DNA from: Tyto alba
Lineage: Eukaryota; Chordata; Aves; Strigiformes; Tytonidae
DNA length: 64,000 bases
NCBI RefSeq assembly: GCF_018691265.1
Contig: NW_024881316.1
Location: 26,761,819 to 26,825,818, forward strand
Direction of reading: 5' to 3'
Of the stretch, positions 13,505 to 24,970 are shown one piece after another. The translations under genes were made by a program, and so were the position numbers. The notes under the pieces were generated by a model. It saw nothing but the letters and a program-made list of their open reading frames with translations. It was not told the origin of the DNA and did not search any database. Position 1 is the first letter of the stretch; the number at the start of each line of letters is the position of its first letter.

Positions 13505-15684
13505 CATAAGTCTAGGAAGTTTCCTGAAGTGCGAGAAAGCAGAATTTGGTCTCTTCGGGGATCTGCTTGGTAGAGTAACATGGGATAAAGCCCTGCAGGG
13601 AAGACGGGTCCATGAAAGCTGGTTAAGATTCAAGTGTCACCTCCTCCAAACTCAGGAGTGATGCATCCTGACAAAGAGGAACTCTGGTAAGAACACCAGG
13701 AGTCCTGCATGGAAGAAAAAGGAGCTCCTGGACAAACTTAAACACAAATTGAAGGCTACAGAGGGTAGGACAGATAGCTTGGGAGGAATGCAGTGAAATT
13801 GTTTGAGTTGTCATGGATCAGGTTAGGAATGCTAAATTCCTGATAGAATTAAATCTGGCCAGGGGTGTCAAGGGCAACAAGAAAAGGTTCTAGAGGTATG
13901 TCAACAATAAAAGGAAGACTAGGAAAAAGGTGGGCCCTCTCCAGAAGGAAACATGTGACCTGGTTACCCAGGATGTGGAGAAGGTTGAAGTACTCAATGA
14001 CTTTTTTGCCTCAGTCTTCACCAGAAATTGCTCTGGCCACACCACCTAAGACACAGAAGGCAAAGGCAGGGACTGAAAGAATGAAACACCACCCACTGTA
14101 CGAGAAGATCAGGTTCAAGACCATCTAAGGAACTTGAAGGTGCACAAGCCCATTGGATTTGATGAGATGTATCTGTGAGTCAAGAAGGAACTGGCAGATG
14201 AAGTGGCTAAGCCGCTATCCATCATATTTGAGAAGTTGTGGCAGTCCAGTGAAGCTCCCACTGTCTGGAAAAGGGAAAATCTAATCCCCATTTTTGGAAA
14301 GGGAAAAAAGGAAGACCTGAGGAACTACAGGCCAGTCAGTGTCACCTACATGCCTAGCAAGATCTTGGAGCAGATCCTCCTAGAAACTATGCTATGCCAC
14401 ATGGAAAAGAAGGAGGTGATTGGTGACAGCCAACATGGCTTCACTAAGGGCAAATCTGGAGTAACAAATTTGATAGCCTTCTACAAGGGAGTTACAGTGT
14501 TGGTGGATAAGGGAAGAGCAACTGACATTATCTATCTGGACTTGTGCAAAGCATTTGACACTGTCCTGCATGACACCGTTGTCTCTAAATTGGAGAGACA
14601 TGGAATTGATGGATGGACCACTTGATGGATAAGGAATTGACTGGATGGTGACACTCAAAGAGTTGCAGTCAGTAGCTTGATGTCCAAGTGGAGAGCAGTG
14701 ACAAGTGGTATTCGTCAGAGGTCAGTGTTGGGACTGGGACTGTTTAACATCTTTATTGGGGACATGGACGGTGAGATTGAGCTCACGCTCAGCAAGTTTG
14801 CAGATGACACCAAGCTGAGTGGTGTGGTTGACCCTCTAGAGGAAACGGATACCATTCAGAGGAACCTTCACAGGCTAGAGGTAGGCCCATGCATACCTCC
14901 TGTAGTTCAACAAGGCTAAGTGCAAGGTCCTGCACATGGGTTGGTGCAATCCCAAACACAAATTCAGTCTGGGTGATGAGTGTATTGAGAGCAGTCCTGG
15001 AGAGAAGTATTTAGAGGTATCAGTGAATGGAAAACTGAATATGAACCAGCAACGTGCACTTGCAGCCCAGAAAGCCAACCATATCCTGAGCTATGTCAAG
15101 AGAAGCATTATCAGTGGATCAAGGGAGGTAAAGCTCCCCCTATAATCCACTCTTGTGAAACTCCACCTGTAGTACTATGTTCAGCTCTGGGGCCCCAACT
15201 GTAAGAAGGACATGGACCTGTTCGAGTGGGTTCAGAGGAGGCCATGAAGATGATCAGGGGGCTGGAGCACCTTCCTTCCAAGGACAGGCTGAGAGAGTTG
15301 GGGTTGTTCACCTTGGAGAAGAGAAGGTTCCAGGAAGACATTATAGCGGCCTTCCAGTACTTAAAGGGGACCTCCAGGAAAGATGGGGAGGGACTCTTTA
15401 ACAGGGGATATAGTGATAGGGTGAGGGGTAACAGTTTTAAACTGAAAGAGGGTAGATTTAGATTAGATATTAGGAAGGAATTCTTTACTGTGAAGGTGGT
15501 GAGACACTGGAACAGGTTGCTCAGACAAGTTGTGGCTGCCCCCTCCCTGGAAGTTTTCAAGGCCAGGTTGGACAGAGCTTTGAGCAACCTGGTCCAGTGG
15601 AAGGTGTCCCTGCCCATGGCAGGGGGTTGGAAATAGATTCTCTTTAAGGTCCCTTCCAACGCAAACCATTCTATGATTCTGTGA
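13505..15684 (+). mobile_element. CR1 LINE, 5'-truncated, sense orientation
   Basis: About 2.2 kb of a CR1 retrotransposon, the dominant LINE of birds. It holds the end of the region before the reverse transcriptase, the reverse transcriptase itself, and the 3' end with the CR1 hallmark: GGTCCCTTCCAACGCAAACC, then ATTCTATGATTCTGTGA. The 3' 200 bases match the CR1 tail at 28751-29060 read on the other strand, for example CTCCCTGGAAGTTTTCAAGG against CTCCCTGGAAGTGTTCAAGG. The 5' end is placed where the match to CR1 fades and could be off by 30 bases. The lack of a 5' end is normal for CR1. It lies in the sense direction of CSMD3. Confidence 0.92.
13530..15636 (+). pseudogene. CR1 ORF2 remnant (reverse transcriptase), inactive
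   Basis: The CR1 polyprotein carried an endonuclease and a reverse transcriptase. Here only the reverse transcriptase part is left. Visible motifs in order are NYRPVSV (about 14320), the QHGFTKGKS box (14431), DLCKAFDTV with the first catalytic Asp (14539), a changed SVLGLGLFNIFIGDM box (14722) and FADDTKLSG (14800), the catalytic Asp pair. After that come thumb and C-terminal segments such as ELGLFTLEKRRF and FFTVKVVRHWNRLLRQ. A stop codon at 14623 and shifts of frame after about 14900 and again before 15226 break the reading. It cannot encode an active enzyme. Confidence 0.9.
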
Positions 15685-17910
15685 TTTCCAAAGATCCCTG
15701 GTAGTGGTTCCTGTGGTCTCTATGGGATATCCACTTTGACTGGCTTCTTCTTGTTTTTCTTGTAAACTATGCAGTGGCCAAGCCAAGAGCACTCCTTGGT
15801 CCAAATGTCCTTGAAGGAGGAAAAGCCTGCCTTTACAGTTTTATGTATATGATATAAAGGGTTGCTGGCACATCAGCTTAATTTTACACATTCTGCAACT
15901 TTATCCCTACTTGAGGAATTTACACATGCTTTATGTGGCACAGGTGTGACTTCTGAGTCATTGATATTCTTGCTAAGGTATTGACTTTGTCAGGCTAGCC
16001 ACAATTAACAACAAGATAAACAGAGAATAAAAATTATAAAAAGAAATATTAAAAAATATAATCAGGATATTTATTTCACAGTTTAACAGACAGTCTAGTG
16101 TTTACATCTCTTCCTCATTTCCATGTGCATTTAAAAGCTTTCATATGGATACAATATTCACACATATCTTATACAAACACTTCTAGATCTTAAAAACCTT
16201 AATTTTCACTAAGAGCCATTTAGGTTGTTTCAGTCATTGTGACAGTGTAGGACAGCAGGGTAGACTTTGTTTTGGCTTCTTTGATGTTTGTTCCTATAGC
16301 TTCATTTCATCAGTGCAAATTCTTTGGTAAGATCTTTGGTAGATACGTTGTTTTAGAGAACACCCATTTTGTTGGCAAAATTTGCATACAGCTCTGCAAT
16401 TATGTTTAGTTGAGTTTTTGCTGCCTCCTGCTGACTCACTATGGGATAAGCACTGATAAGCTTTCTGAACAATTAGAAATAACAGAAGATACAGATAAGA
16501 GCAAAAGTCTCTCTTGGTAAAGAAATTAATGTGATAAAAATGTGAAAACAGGAAAATTGATGATAAAACAGAATAAAGCTGACAAGACCTTTTGCATGAA
16601 AGTTAGAGAAAATAAGATGTTAAAGGGACGTGACAGTTTGTTTTAACAGCAAGCTTATTAACACTTTGGGCTTAAAATGGTATTCAGTAACAACTAATAA
16701 AAAGAACCCACCTGCTACACACCAGGTAACTAAAGCTCATAGGGAAAAGTCCTTGGCAAAAGGAGAAGAGACAAATCTGTTCAGTTAGCTGGAATTAGGT
16801 TATGGTATTGGAATTCTTCAGTACTATAGCAGCCATTTTGCATTCCATATTAAAGATTATACACATTAAATACAAGTACACCAGTGCTGTTGGTCTACTT
16901 GAATCCCTATTGCTTAAAGCATTTCTGAAATGTCCAATCTGATCTAACAGTAAAGATTTTAATCCTCTTTCTCACATCACTTTTTAAATACAAAATAATA
17001 GCAGCATGATAATTATAGGTATATTGAAGAAGCGCAATAACTTCCTTCCACAAAAAGTAGGAACAACTTCTCAATGAGTGACATGTTGTTATCGTTAATG
17101 CTGTATACTTCCAAAACAATTTCATACCCATATCTCACCAAGATATTTTTACATTACATTAAAATAATGAGTTTGGTAAAAATCAAAACCTAGTCCTAAT
17201 TTTTCATGTTGTTGGTAATGTGTTCTTCATGTCCATTAGTAGACCTGACTAATGGTATAGTTAGACTGTGTTTAAGGGGCAGTAGAGTTACATTTTCTCT
17301 TTAATTTTTCTATTTCATTCCTTGTATAAACAGAATGAAAGAATTGTTTAGGTAGTCATGTATTATTATGCAATTTGCACTGTATGTTAAGCAGTTACAC
17401 ATTATCCTGCTACCCCTCAATGATCAGATAAAACTTTTATATTTCTCTTGTCTGTACAACAGAGGCTATTGGCACATTCACTTTTAATAAAAGCTCTTTA
17501 ATTGATAAGAATTCAGCTAAAATTCATGGATGCTTCATGAGCCTAAGCTACTATCTACTTCCTCTTGCAGACAATGCTGCTGAGTGTAATATGTTCCCCT
17601 GCATTAGCAAAGTAGCAGGATCAGCCTTAATGCTGTAGAATGTCAAGTCTCTGTAATCAGTACTACATAGAGAACTCAAAGATAATTATAGTTGTTAATA
17701 TTTAAAAACTGTACAAATGGCAATATGCATAGGTTTAGCATGCAGACTAATGTGAATGACTCTTCATGGATACAGAAAAAAACAAAACAAAACAAAATAT
17801 CTTTTACAGGAGAATTAGAGGACAGTTCCTTTTCTGGATCTAAGGGTCTGTTGCATTTAAAATGACAAATTAGTTTGATAAGAGGTGAATCCCCTTGCGT
17901 TCTAGTCAGC
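15685..17910 (+). other. CSMD3: Intron segment, no recognised element
   Basis: AT-rich sequence between the CR1 copy and the next LTR, with a short AAAAC run at about 17777-17797. I see no gene, exon or known repeat. Confidence 0.55.
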
Positions 17911-18499
17911 TGTCATGGTTTGAGACTGGTCGGCAGCCAACCACCCTGCAGCCGCTCACTCACCCTCCCCCCCAACCTGCGAATGGGGGAGGGAATTGGA
18001 GGGGTAAAGGGAGACTCGCAGGTTGAGATAGAAACAGTTTAATAATAGTAATAAAATGAAAACAATTACAGCAATAGAAAATGTAAACAAGCAATACACG
18101 ATGCAATTGCTCACCACCCGCTGACCAATACCCAGCCCGTTCCCAGATAGTGATCCCAAAATACCAAGAACCCACAATCGCAATCCCAGAAGCAAGAGAG
18201 AGCCCCCCTTCCTGACCACCCCTCCTCTATACAGTGAGCATGACATTACATAATACGGAATATTTCATTGTCCCATTGGGTCTGGTGCCCTGGCTGTTCT
18301 CCCTCCCTGCTTCTTGTGCACTTGTGCACAGGCAGGACATGAGGAGTTGGAGAGTTTTTGAAATCTCGGTAGTAGCTGAAAACATCAGTGTGCTATCAAC
18401 ATTCTTCTCATACCAAACCCAATGCTGAATCTAAAACACAGCACTATTCTAGTCATCAGAAAGGAACATTAACTCTATCTGTCCCAAATCCGAACACCA
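17911..18499 (-). mobile_element. Solo LTR, common family, antisense (copy 2)
   Basis: Starts with TGTCATGGTTTGAG, the same terminus as copy 3, and ends near GTCCCAAATCCGAACACCA. Read on the - strand the order is U3, a TATA-like CTGTATAGAGG (about 18225-18235), and a TTATTAAACTGTTTC polyadenylation-type block (18033-18048). It differs from copies 3 and 4 in its middle (TGCAATTGCTCACCACCCGC at 18101-18120), so it is another subfamily. No interior or matching second LTR lies nearby, so it is a solo LTR. Target duplication was not identified. It lies opposite to CSMD3 transcription. Confidence 0.8.
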
Positions 18500-18658
18500 G
18501 TCCTCAGAGATTAGAGGGGCTAGGGGGGAGGCTGAATTGATTTCTTAATAGGTATAACAATTATTGCTGTGACCATAGGCCTGACACCAGATTAACAGCC
18601 CATGTCCTGTAGGTCCAATTGCATTCAAGAGAAGCAGTCAGGTTCACGAATAACATGG

Positions 18659-18664
18659 TTTATT
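18659..18664 (-). terminator. LTR polyadenylation signal
   Basis: TTTATT on the + strand reads AATAAA on the - strand, in the context GAATAAACCATG. It is placed near the end of the LTR with a short U5 after it. Confidence 0.5.
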
Positions 18665-18890
18665 CTTATGCAACATCTACAGATTTTTTGAGATTGCCAA
18701 CAATAAATGCACAAACTGCAGGTTAGCTATATGCACTACACATGAAAAATTACTGCAATCACACAATTCCCAGGTAACCACTCAGTGTAGCCAAGGGCAC
18801 AAATCTTATCAAAAGATGTCCCTTCTCAGGGAGGGGTGAGAAGCACAAACCCATTGATCTGTCCCTCCGATTTGGTGTCTTGGAGTGGTG

Positions 18891-18898
18891 TTTATATA
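18891..18898 (-). promoter_or_regulatory. LTR TATA box
   Basis: TTTATATA on the + strand reads TATATAAA on the - strand, followed by ACACCACTCC. It lies about 230 nt before the AATAAA of the same LTR, as expected for U3/R/R-end spacing. If active it would drive antisense transcription in the CSMD3 intron. Confidence 0.55.
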
Positions 18899-18962
18899 GA
18901 TGTGTATGTGTGAGTGGGTGGGACTGTGGTCAATCTATTGTTTCTTGAGAAATGACACAGCA

Positions 18963-19156
18963 CATTCCTTGGTGCAATGTGCCCTCACTTGTTGTGGGAA
19001 AAGAGGAAGAACCGGATATGGTGTCCTCAGAGTTGTGCAAAGCATTCCTTGAGAAAAGTCGAAGAGCAGGAGATAAATCTGTATAGTTGTGTCAAATATT
19101 CCTTGAGTAAAGTGGAAGAATGGGACAGCAGAGCCTCCACCTCGCTTCGCATTCCT
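18963..19156 (-). repeat. Four degenerate U3 repeats of about 54 nt
   Basis: The motif CATTCCT (TATTCCT in one copy) occurs at 18963, 19043, 19097 and 19150, spaced 80, 54 and 53 nt. The first two units also end alike: AGTTGTGCAAAG at 19031 and AGTTGTGTCAAAT at 19085. Units two and three share CCTTGAGNAAAGTNGAAG. Tandem U3 repeats are the usual form of retroviral enhancers. CATTCCT matches the M-CAT/TEAD core (established motif), but binding here is inference. Confidence 0.6.
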
Positions 19157-19231
19157 CCTTGGTGCCATGACAACACAAATCACCAGATCTTCACCCTGTC
19201 TTGTGTTTGTTCTGGGCAATATGTGTTAACA

Positions 19232-22200
19232 AAATGTGTATTTTTTGTTGTTTTCACTGTTTTGCATTTCCCACACTTCACAGGGTCAATTTGCATAATA
19301 TCAAAGAGCTAAAGCACTTATAAGAAACATCTGGGGAAAAATGGTTGTTAACATCAGAAAAATTATATATTTTCCACTGATATTATTCTAAAATTATGGT
19401 TGATAAAATCGTTGTTGCTAAGGCTTTTATTTTGAAAATTAAACTAAACTAAAATTCAGTCTAAAGCAGAAATCCATCAATTCATTTGTGAGTTACAGAG
19501 CGCAGAATAAAAGGGCTTAGTCTGGACAGTGTAGAGTAGCCCTATCTGTAACACTGTAATCAGCTCCACTTTGAATGACATTTAAAAAAAACTATAAATA
19601 AAACACATTTTATTTAGATATACATGTTAGAAATTCATTATTGAAGGGTTTAACTTGTGGTCTTTAAAAATAAGGGAAAAACATCCTTGTCAGATTTCAT
19701 TTCACAGTGTTTTAACTGGAAAAAAAAAGAAAAAAAAACTGTCATAAAATCTTAGCTATAAAGACTTGAGTGGTTGTATAGCTGTTTAGAATTCCCCATA
19801 GACAAAGGGCTGCACACCATTACCTGTAACTGTTTAGCTGAGGAAAAGTAACAACTTTTCATCCAAAAGAACCTTTGAGACCTTATGAAACAATATACAT
19901 GCAATACCAATACAAAATATGTGCCCCTTGCTTCTCACAGTTTATATTCTTGGTGTCGCAAAGCAGAAAAGAGCAGGGTCAGTCCTTCAGTACAGTAGCA
20001 CTGGCATCCAAGTTTCACGACATCTTTGCAACATAGAAAGAAAACACGTAGAAATAATAACTTAAAGAAAAGACTGACAGCAATGTCTTTTCTTAATGTA
20101 TATGTCCACATTCTTCACAAGGTTGAGCACTTCTGCTGAAAAAGATGGCAACAGAGAAGAAAAATATTAATTGGGAAGTTAAGACCAAAACCCAATATTG
20201 TGGTTCATGTACTTATTTTTTGACAGTTCTGTAGCAAAGTCTCTGTTGGTCCTTCTCTTGGAAGAGAAAAAGTTGACAAAATTTATCATAGTATCTATAC
20301 ACCACCAATTTCTACACCAAGGATCTATTCAAGAGGGAGAAGCAAAGGGAGTGCTATTTTATGACAGTCATGTAATGGATCTTTGGTTTAAATATATAAG
20401 GAGTAAAAAATGTTAAAGAGAGGTAAAAATGCCTGATATTAGATTCCTTTCACAGAATTTAAAAGATCAAAGATTACTTCAGATCTCTCCTATTAATTAT
20501 GTTGAGGTTTAAAAGTTTAGTTTGCATAATGATAACCTTGTGGCTCATCAGACATGCTGAGGCCTCTGTGATACTATCTTTGGGCTGTAGAGCCCAAATG
20601 ATCATAGTGATATGTACTACAGTTTATTACTTTTCATCAAACTGAAATTTCTCATCTTTGATTGAACTGTCCCATGGAATATAGGGTATTACAGAACAAT
20701 ACTTTTGTTTTTCTTGCATCAACCATTCCAGTTGAAATAAAGATATTAATTTAACAACATTTTGGAGCCAGAGAAAGGGTGTTGGTGCTCTTCCTCCTGG
20801 GACAATGACCTAACTAGCAGCCTAGAGACATTCAGCTCTAATTTTCTGACTTAGTGGTAAGGAATTGAAAAGGTTTTCAAATAATCCTGTTTCAGAATTG
20901 TTACTAGCCTACTAGCTATGGCAGTCACATAACAAAGATAGTTACAGGGACCTAATCAAGTCAGAGGAAGAAACTGAGTAATTTGTTTTTTCTCCTGGAT
21001 AAGCAGTGTCCCTGTACAAGAACTGAGCAATACTATCTTCTGCTACATATTATGAGAGACAAACATGCCTGTTCAACTGTTTCTGGGTTTACTTTATCTA
21101 TATCAAAAGTTTGCCTTAACAATTTTATGGTTCAGTTAATATAATATTGAGAAAACAGTGTTAAGTTGCTATCCCAGAACATAATGGTTCAGCTTTGAAT
21201 TAGAACATGAATAATTTTTGTCATAGTAACATCCACAATGCTTGTCATCTTTTATTTCATCAGTCTCTTTCCCAAAAGACAGAACCTTGGGACTGCAAGT
21301 GCAGAAGAACAGATTATTTATACATGCTGGAGTAAGGGCCATTCTTGCTTGAATATTATTCCTGAAATCTTAATGATTGATCAAGATTCAGCCTTAGGGA
21401 AAATTTTCTAAATATTAAAATGCATCATCACTGAATTATTTGTAAACAGACCTCTCATAGCCTAAGGAAACGGCATCTTGAAAAATTGGGAGATGTCACA
21501 TGTTTGAATTGCACTGACGCAATGCCTGAATTTGACTTCAGAATGGAACTTCTAAAATCTGATTTATGATGTACATGTGTACAGTCTCTTTATGTGTGCC
21601 CTCCAAGTTAGCTGTAATGCTAGTTTTGATTCAGAAGTGTTGAGCTGAATTGTGAGTGTAGCACTGTGCTAAGAGAGCTATAAAGCTTTTGGGTCAAAAC
21701 TCATAACCAGCTGACTTGGCGCACTGGCATCATGGTACGCATCTCAGCAAAAGACTTTGCAGACGTTCTTTATGCAGTAATAAATTAAATTATAAGAACT
21801 TTATAATAAATTCTAACTAGCAAAATTCCAGGAAAATTCTTTGAAAAAAACCTACACAAACTTATTAAGGTTAGTTTGGCTTGCGAATATCTTTGGTATA
21901 ATTCCAATCCAGCTATTCATGGCATGTAGCATTTATTTCTGTACTTGTAATTTATGTATTTTCATATTTTTAAACCAACTGCATATTGTACCATGTACAT
22001 GCTTCAAGACAGACCCTAATCCTAAACCTAGAAGAATAAAAGTTAGTTCAAATGTTCTTCTCAGTACCCAACTTAAAATTTCTTTTGTCAGAATTCTTCT
22101 TCATCCTATTAAAATGCTCATGCAGGGAGCACAACATTATAAAAACATACATTTACAATTGTTACACAATGCATTTTTCAGCATCCTCTTGGGATAACCA

Positions 22201-24049
22201 TGTTATCTTGTTCTGTGTACTAAAATCCAGTGAAAAATGGTGGTGGGAAACACAAGCTAACTCTTAGTGCTGATCAAAGATGACTCATATTATAAAACCC
22301 CTGTAACGAACTCTGGTTTGCCCTCCGGATCATAACACTGCCTGTCAAGGTGAAGATTAAGCTCTGTAACAACTAACTACATACAACATAAACCTCTTTC
22401 AATGCCTGAGAAATAAAAACTGGGTTTGAATCTTGCATATGCGATAAGAGTACATTTCTTGACAAAAGTAACTGAAACTTAACATTTTTTTCTACACTTT
22501 CTGAACAAGCATAAAATGAAATGGATCCAGAGGTTAATTATGAGTTGCTTTGTATTTCTTCCTGGTTGTAACCTTGTAAAGACACTCTATCAGAGTTGCA
22601 AGAATATGACACATTTAATTTCATCACATGGATTACTTCAAACAGACTGTTTTGAAGTAAAGGTGTGTTTTTCAGTTGAAGTTTGAAATTATTTACTTTT
22701 TTTGGCGGCTTATAAAAACTTTCAGTTGGTCTCATCTCACACAAAGCCTTAAGGAAAGTGATTAAAAATACCATTATTAAGATCTGGATTTTTGCTGTAG
22801 ATTATAATTTCTTTCTTGGGACAATAATTGCTGGATTTTGTTTGTTTGTCTTTTTGATTTCTTTATCTGATCCTGTTATCAAGCTCAGGCAAGATTTTAT
22901 TTTGCATGTCCCTCCCCTGTTCTGTGGATGTATGACTTTGGGAACAGTGTTTGTGCTTCATTTTTGTGTCTCTGTAGCGGATGTGGGATGATTCCTCAAT
23001 ATACCATCTCAGAGATATCTTTTACACAGTAGTCTCATATTTTCTTTATTTTCCAGATTAATCTAAGAAGGGCAGGGGAAAGCTTTGGTTATAAAATGAA
23101 GTATATGAACTCTACTGGCTTGAACGGTAGTTATTCATCTTATTACAGCTATTCAAAATATTCATTCAGGAAGCCTTCTTAACTGTTTGAGATTCATGAG
23201 CTTCTCTTCCTATATTTTGGATGACCGTCCTCCACTTAGCTTTCAGATATTTTTGCACTTAGAAGTCATCCAGTAGATTTGTTCTCAGATTCTTAAACCA
23301 TCTCTTTCAAGATACACTCAAAAGTCATTGCCCTTAACTTTCTCTTATTCTCTTTTGCTTCTGGTTTTGGCCTGCGAGGGTAATCTACAGTCTTTGAAAC
23401 GGCAGTCCTAGTTTTGTGAAAAATAAGTAATCCTAGCTGAATACCTTGTTCTTCAAACCATTCATGTATAAGACAAAATATAACTTTTTTAAAAAAAAAC
23501 CCTCTTTCTGTATGGCTTGCAATTCATATGTTTCTTGATGTGTTGTTTCTTGGCACTTTTGTCTGGTGTGAATTGCCATGGATTATGAATATTCTTTATA
23601 TTTAGCAGTGTTCATATTTGGCTCAAGAAAGCGTCCTTCAAACACTAGGATAGTCATAAAGCTAATGGTCACTCTGCAGTTGAGTAGGCATTCTGGTCTA
23701 CTTGTGCCAGAACTACCTGCCTATGTTTAAATAATATGAGATATTATCTTGGTTCATGATGGCTGGCCTTATCTCTTTAGCCTCCTAATAATGTCGTATG
23801 AGAAGAAGTGTTTCATCTATTCCTATAATCTCTTTTCTCTCTGAATTCTGTTCAAACCAATATGGGTCATACAGTTTAATTTTGTCATAGTCCTGTGCAT
23901 CAGCACTAAACAATTCCTTCATACCTCAGGAAAGTAGGGGGAAAAGTGGAATTAAAAATATGGCTTGTTATTTGTATAAGCTTTACATTTCTGCTGTTGC
24001 ATCTTTTTTATCTTTTTAGTATTTCTTTTCTGCCTATGCCAAAACAATG
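19232..24049 (+). other. CSMD3: Intron segment, no recognised element
   Basis: AT-rich sequence without an exon, RNA gene or known repeat that I can see. Short A runs occur near 19720. The frame at 21841-22197 is long for the region but has no domain I recognise. Confidence 0.55.
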
Positions 24050-24550
24050 AGGGCTTGATGATCTTCAAGGGAAACGAGACCAGAGCAGGGTGCAATAATA
24101 AGGCAGGCGTAAGCAATGACTGCACCAAAAAGGAGTCAAGATGTGGCACAGCAAGTCCATATCAAGATCAGGGCCAGGGCCAGTGAATCCTGCCATCACC
24201 TGGTAAGGCTGCAGTGCAGAGGCAGATTTGAAACCAAGCCAAGGTCAGCACTGGCCAGGTCTAAGATAGAGCACAGGCACAGCTGCTGCACAGCAGCAGT
24301 GCAGCACAGAGGGGAGGAGTGGTGCAGCCACAGCTTAACAGCACTTCCCAAAGAAGAATGGGCAGGCCTTCACTTCTACCTTTTTTTACAACTGCTTTTC
24401 CCAGCAGAGGACCTTGCCTTGGACTCAGCCAGCTAAACTCTAACTTGGCCAGACAAACTCCTAGATGGCCGATGCGCTTGCAATGATCTAGGGGCCATGG
24501 ACTGTTGCCTCACCTGCCTTAGCTTTCTGAAATTTTGTAAATGGCCAGAC
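24050..24550. other. GC-rich, CAG-rich island; possible mid-repetitive element
   Basis: A 500 nt block of raised GC content in AT-rich intron. It contains GATCAGGGCCAGGGCCAG, then GCACAGCTGCTGCACAGCAG, then TTCCCAAAGAAGAATGGGC and CTTTTCCCAGCAGAGGACC. The wording feels like an avian interspersed element or an old LTR, but I cannot name it, and no terminal repeats or polyadenylation signal were found. The 107-residue frame on the + strand has no family signal. Confidence 0.4.
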
Positions 24551-24928
24551 GTTGTGCTTGGCTTATCATAAATGAACCTGTAATAGTACACAGCTGTACC
24601 TCAGCTGTTCATTTAACATTTCTGCCTTTTCCACTTTTGCTTTCTTGTATGTACAAAGACATTTAAGTAGAGTTTCTATTTTGTTTTTTAATTTGTTTCT
24701 TTTCTTCACAGAATCTTCTCACATGCCTTGGGAAACCATTGCTCAATAAACACTGTGAAATTCAAAGTATGAGAAAGTTTAGGAAAAATCTTGTTCAGTA
24801 CGCATTACAAAAGTAGAACAAAAACAGTGTGCTACATAAAAAGTCAGGGTTTAGAACAGCATTTTATGAATTTTAAAGAATAGTAGTTGCGCATGCCAAA
24901 TGCAGTCTTCTAATATTTTTATGCCTTC

Positions 24929-24970
24929 TGTTTGATTAATGAATGAAGACTTGTTTGATTAATGAATGAA
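24929..24970. repeat. Short tandem duplication
   Basis: TGTTTGATTAATGAATGAA occurs at 24929-24947 and again at 24952-24970, a 23 nt period. The copies are identical, so the duplication is recent. It has no known role. Confidence 0.9.

Larger units (their letters stand above)
18603..19231 (-). mobile_element. Solo LTR of a second family, antisense, with repeated U3
   Basis: About 630 nt with the layout of a complete LTR on the - strand. The U3 has four degenerate repeats (18963-19156). A TATA box lies at 18891-18898 and an AATAAA signal at 18659-18664. The element is flanked by TG (18603) and CA (19230-19231). It has no similarity that I can see to the other four LTR-type elements. The termini are inferred from TG/CA and the layout; the 5 and 6 nt flanks do not match, so the true ends may differ. 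The 100 nt between this LTR and copy 2 is unassigned. The family is not named. Confidence 0.62.

Noticed and set aside
11457..18499. LTR copies 1 and 2 as the two ends of one provirus
   Set aside because: They lie in opposite orientation, belong to different subfamilies, and the space between holds a CR1 and plain intron rather than gag, pol or env.
17911..19231. The two adjacent antisense LTRs as a single provirus
   Set aside because: They share no sequence and only about 100 nt lies between them, so they are independent insertions.
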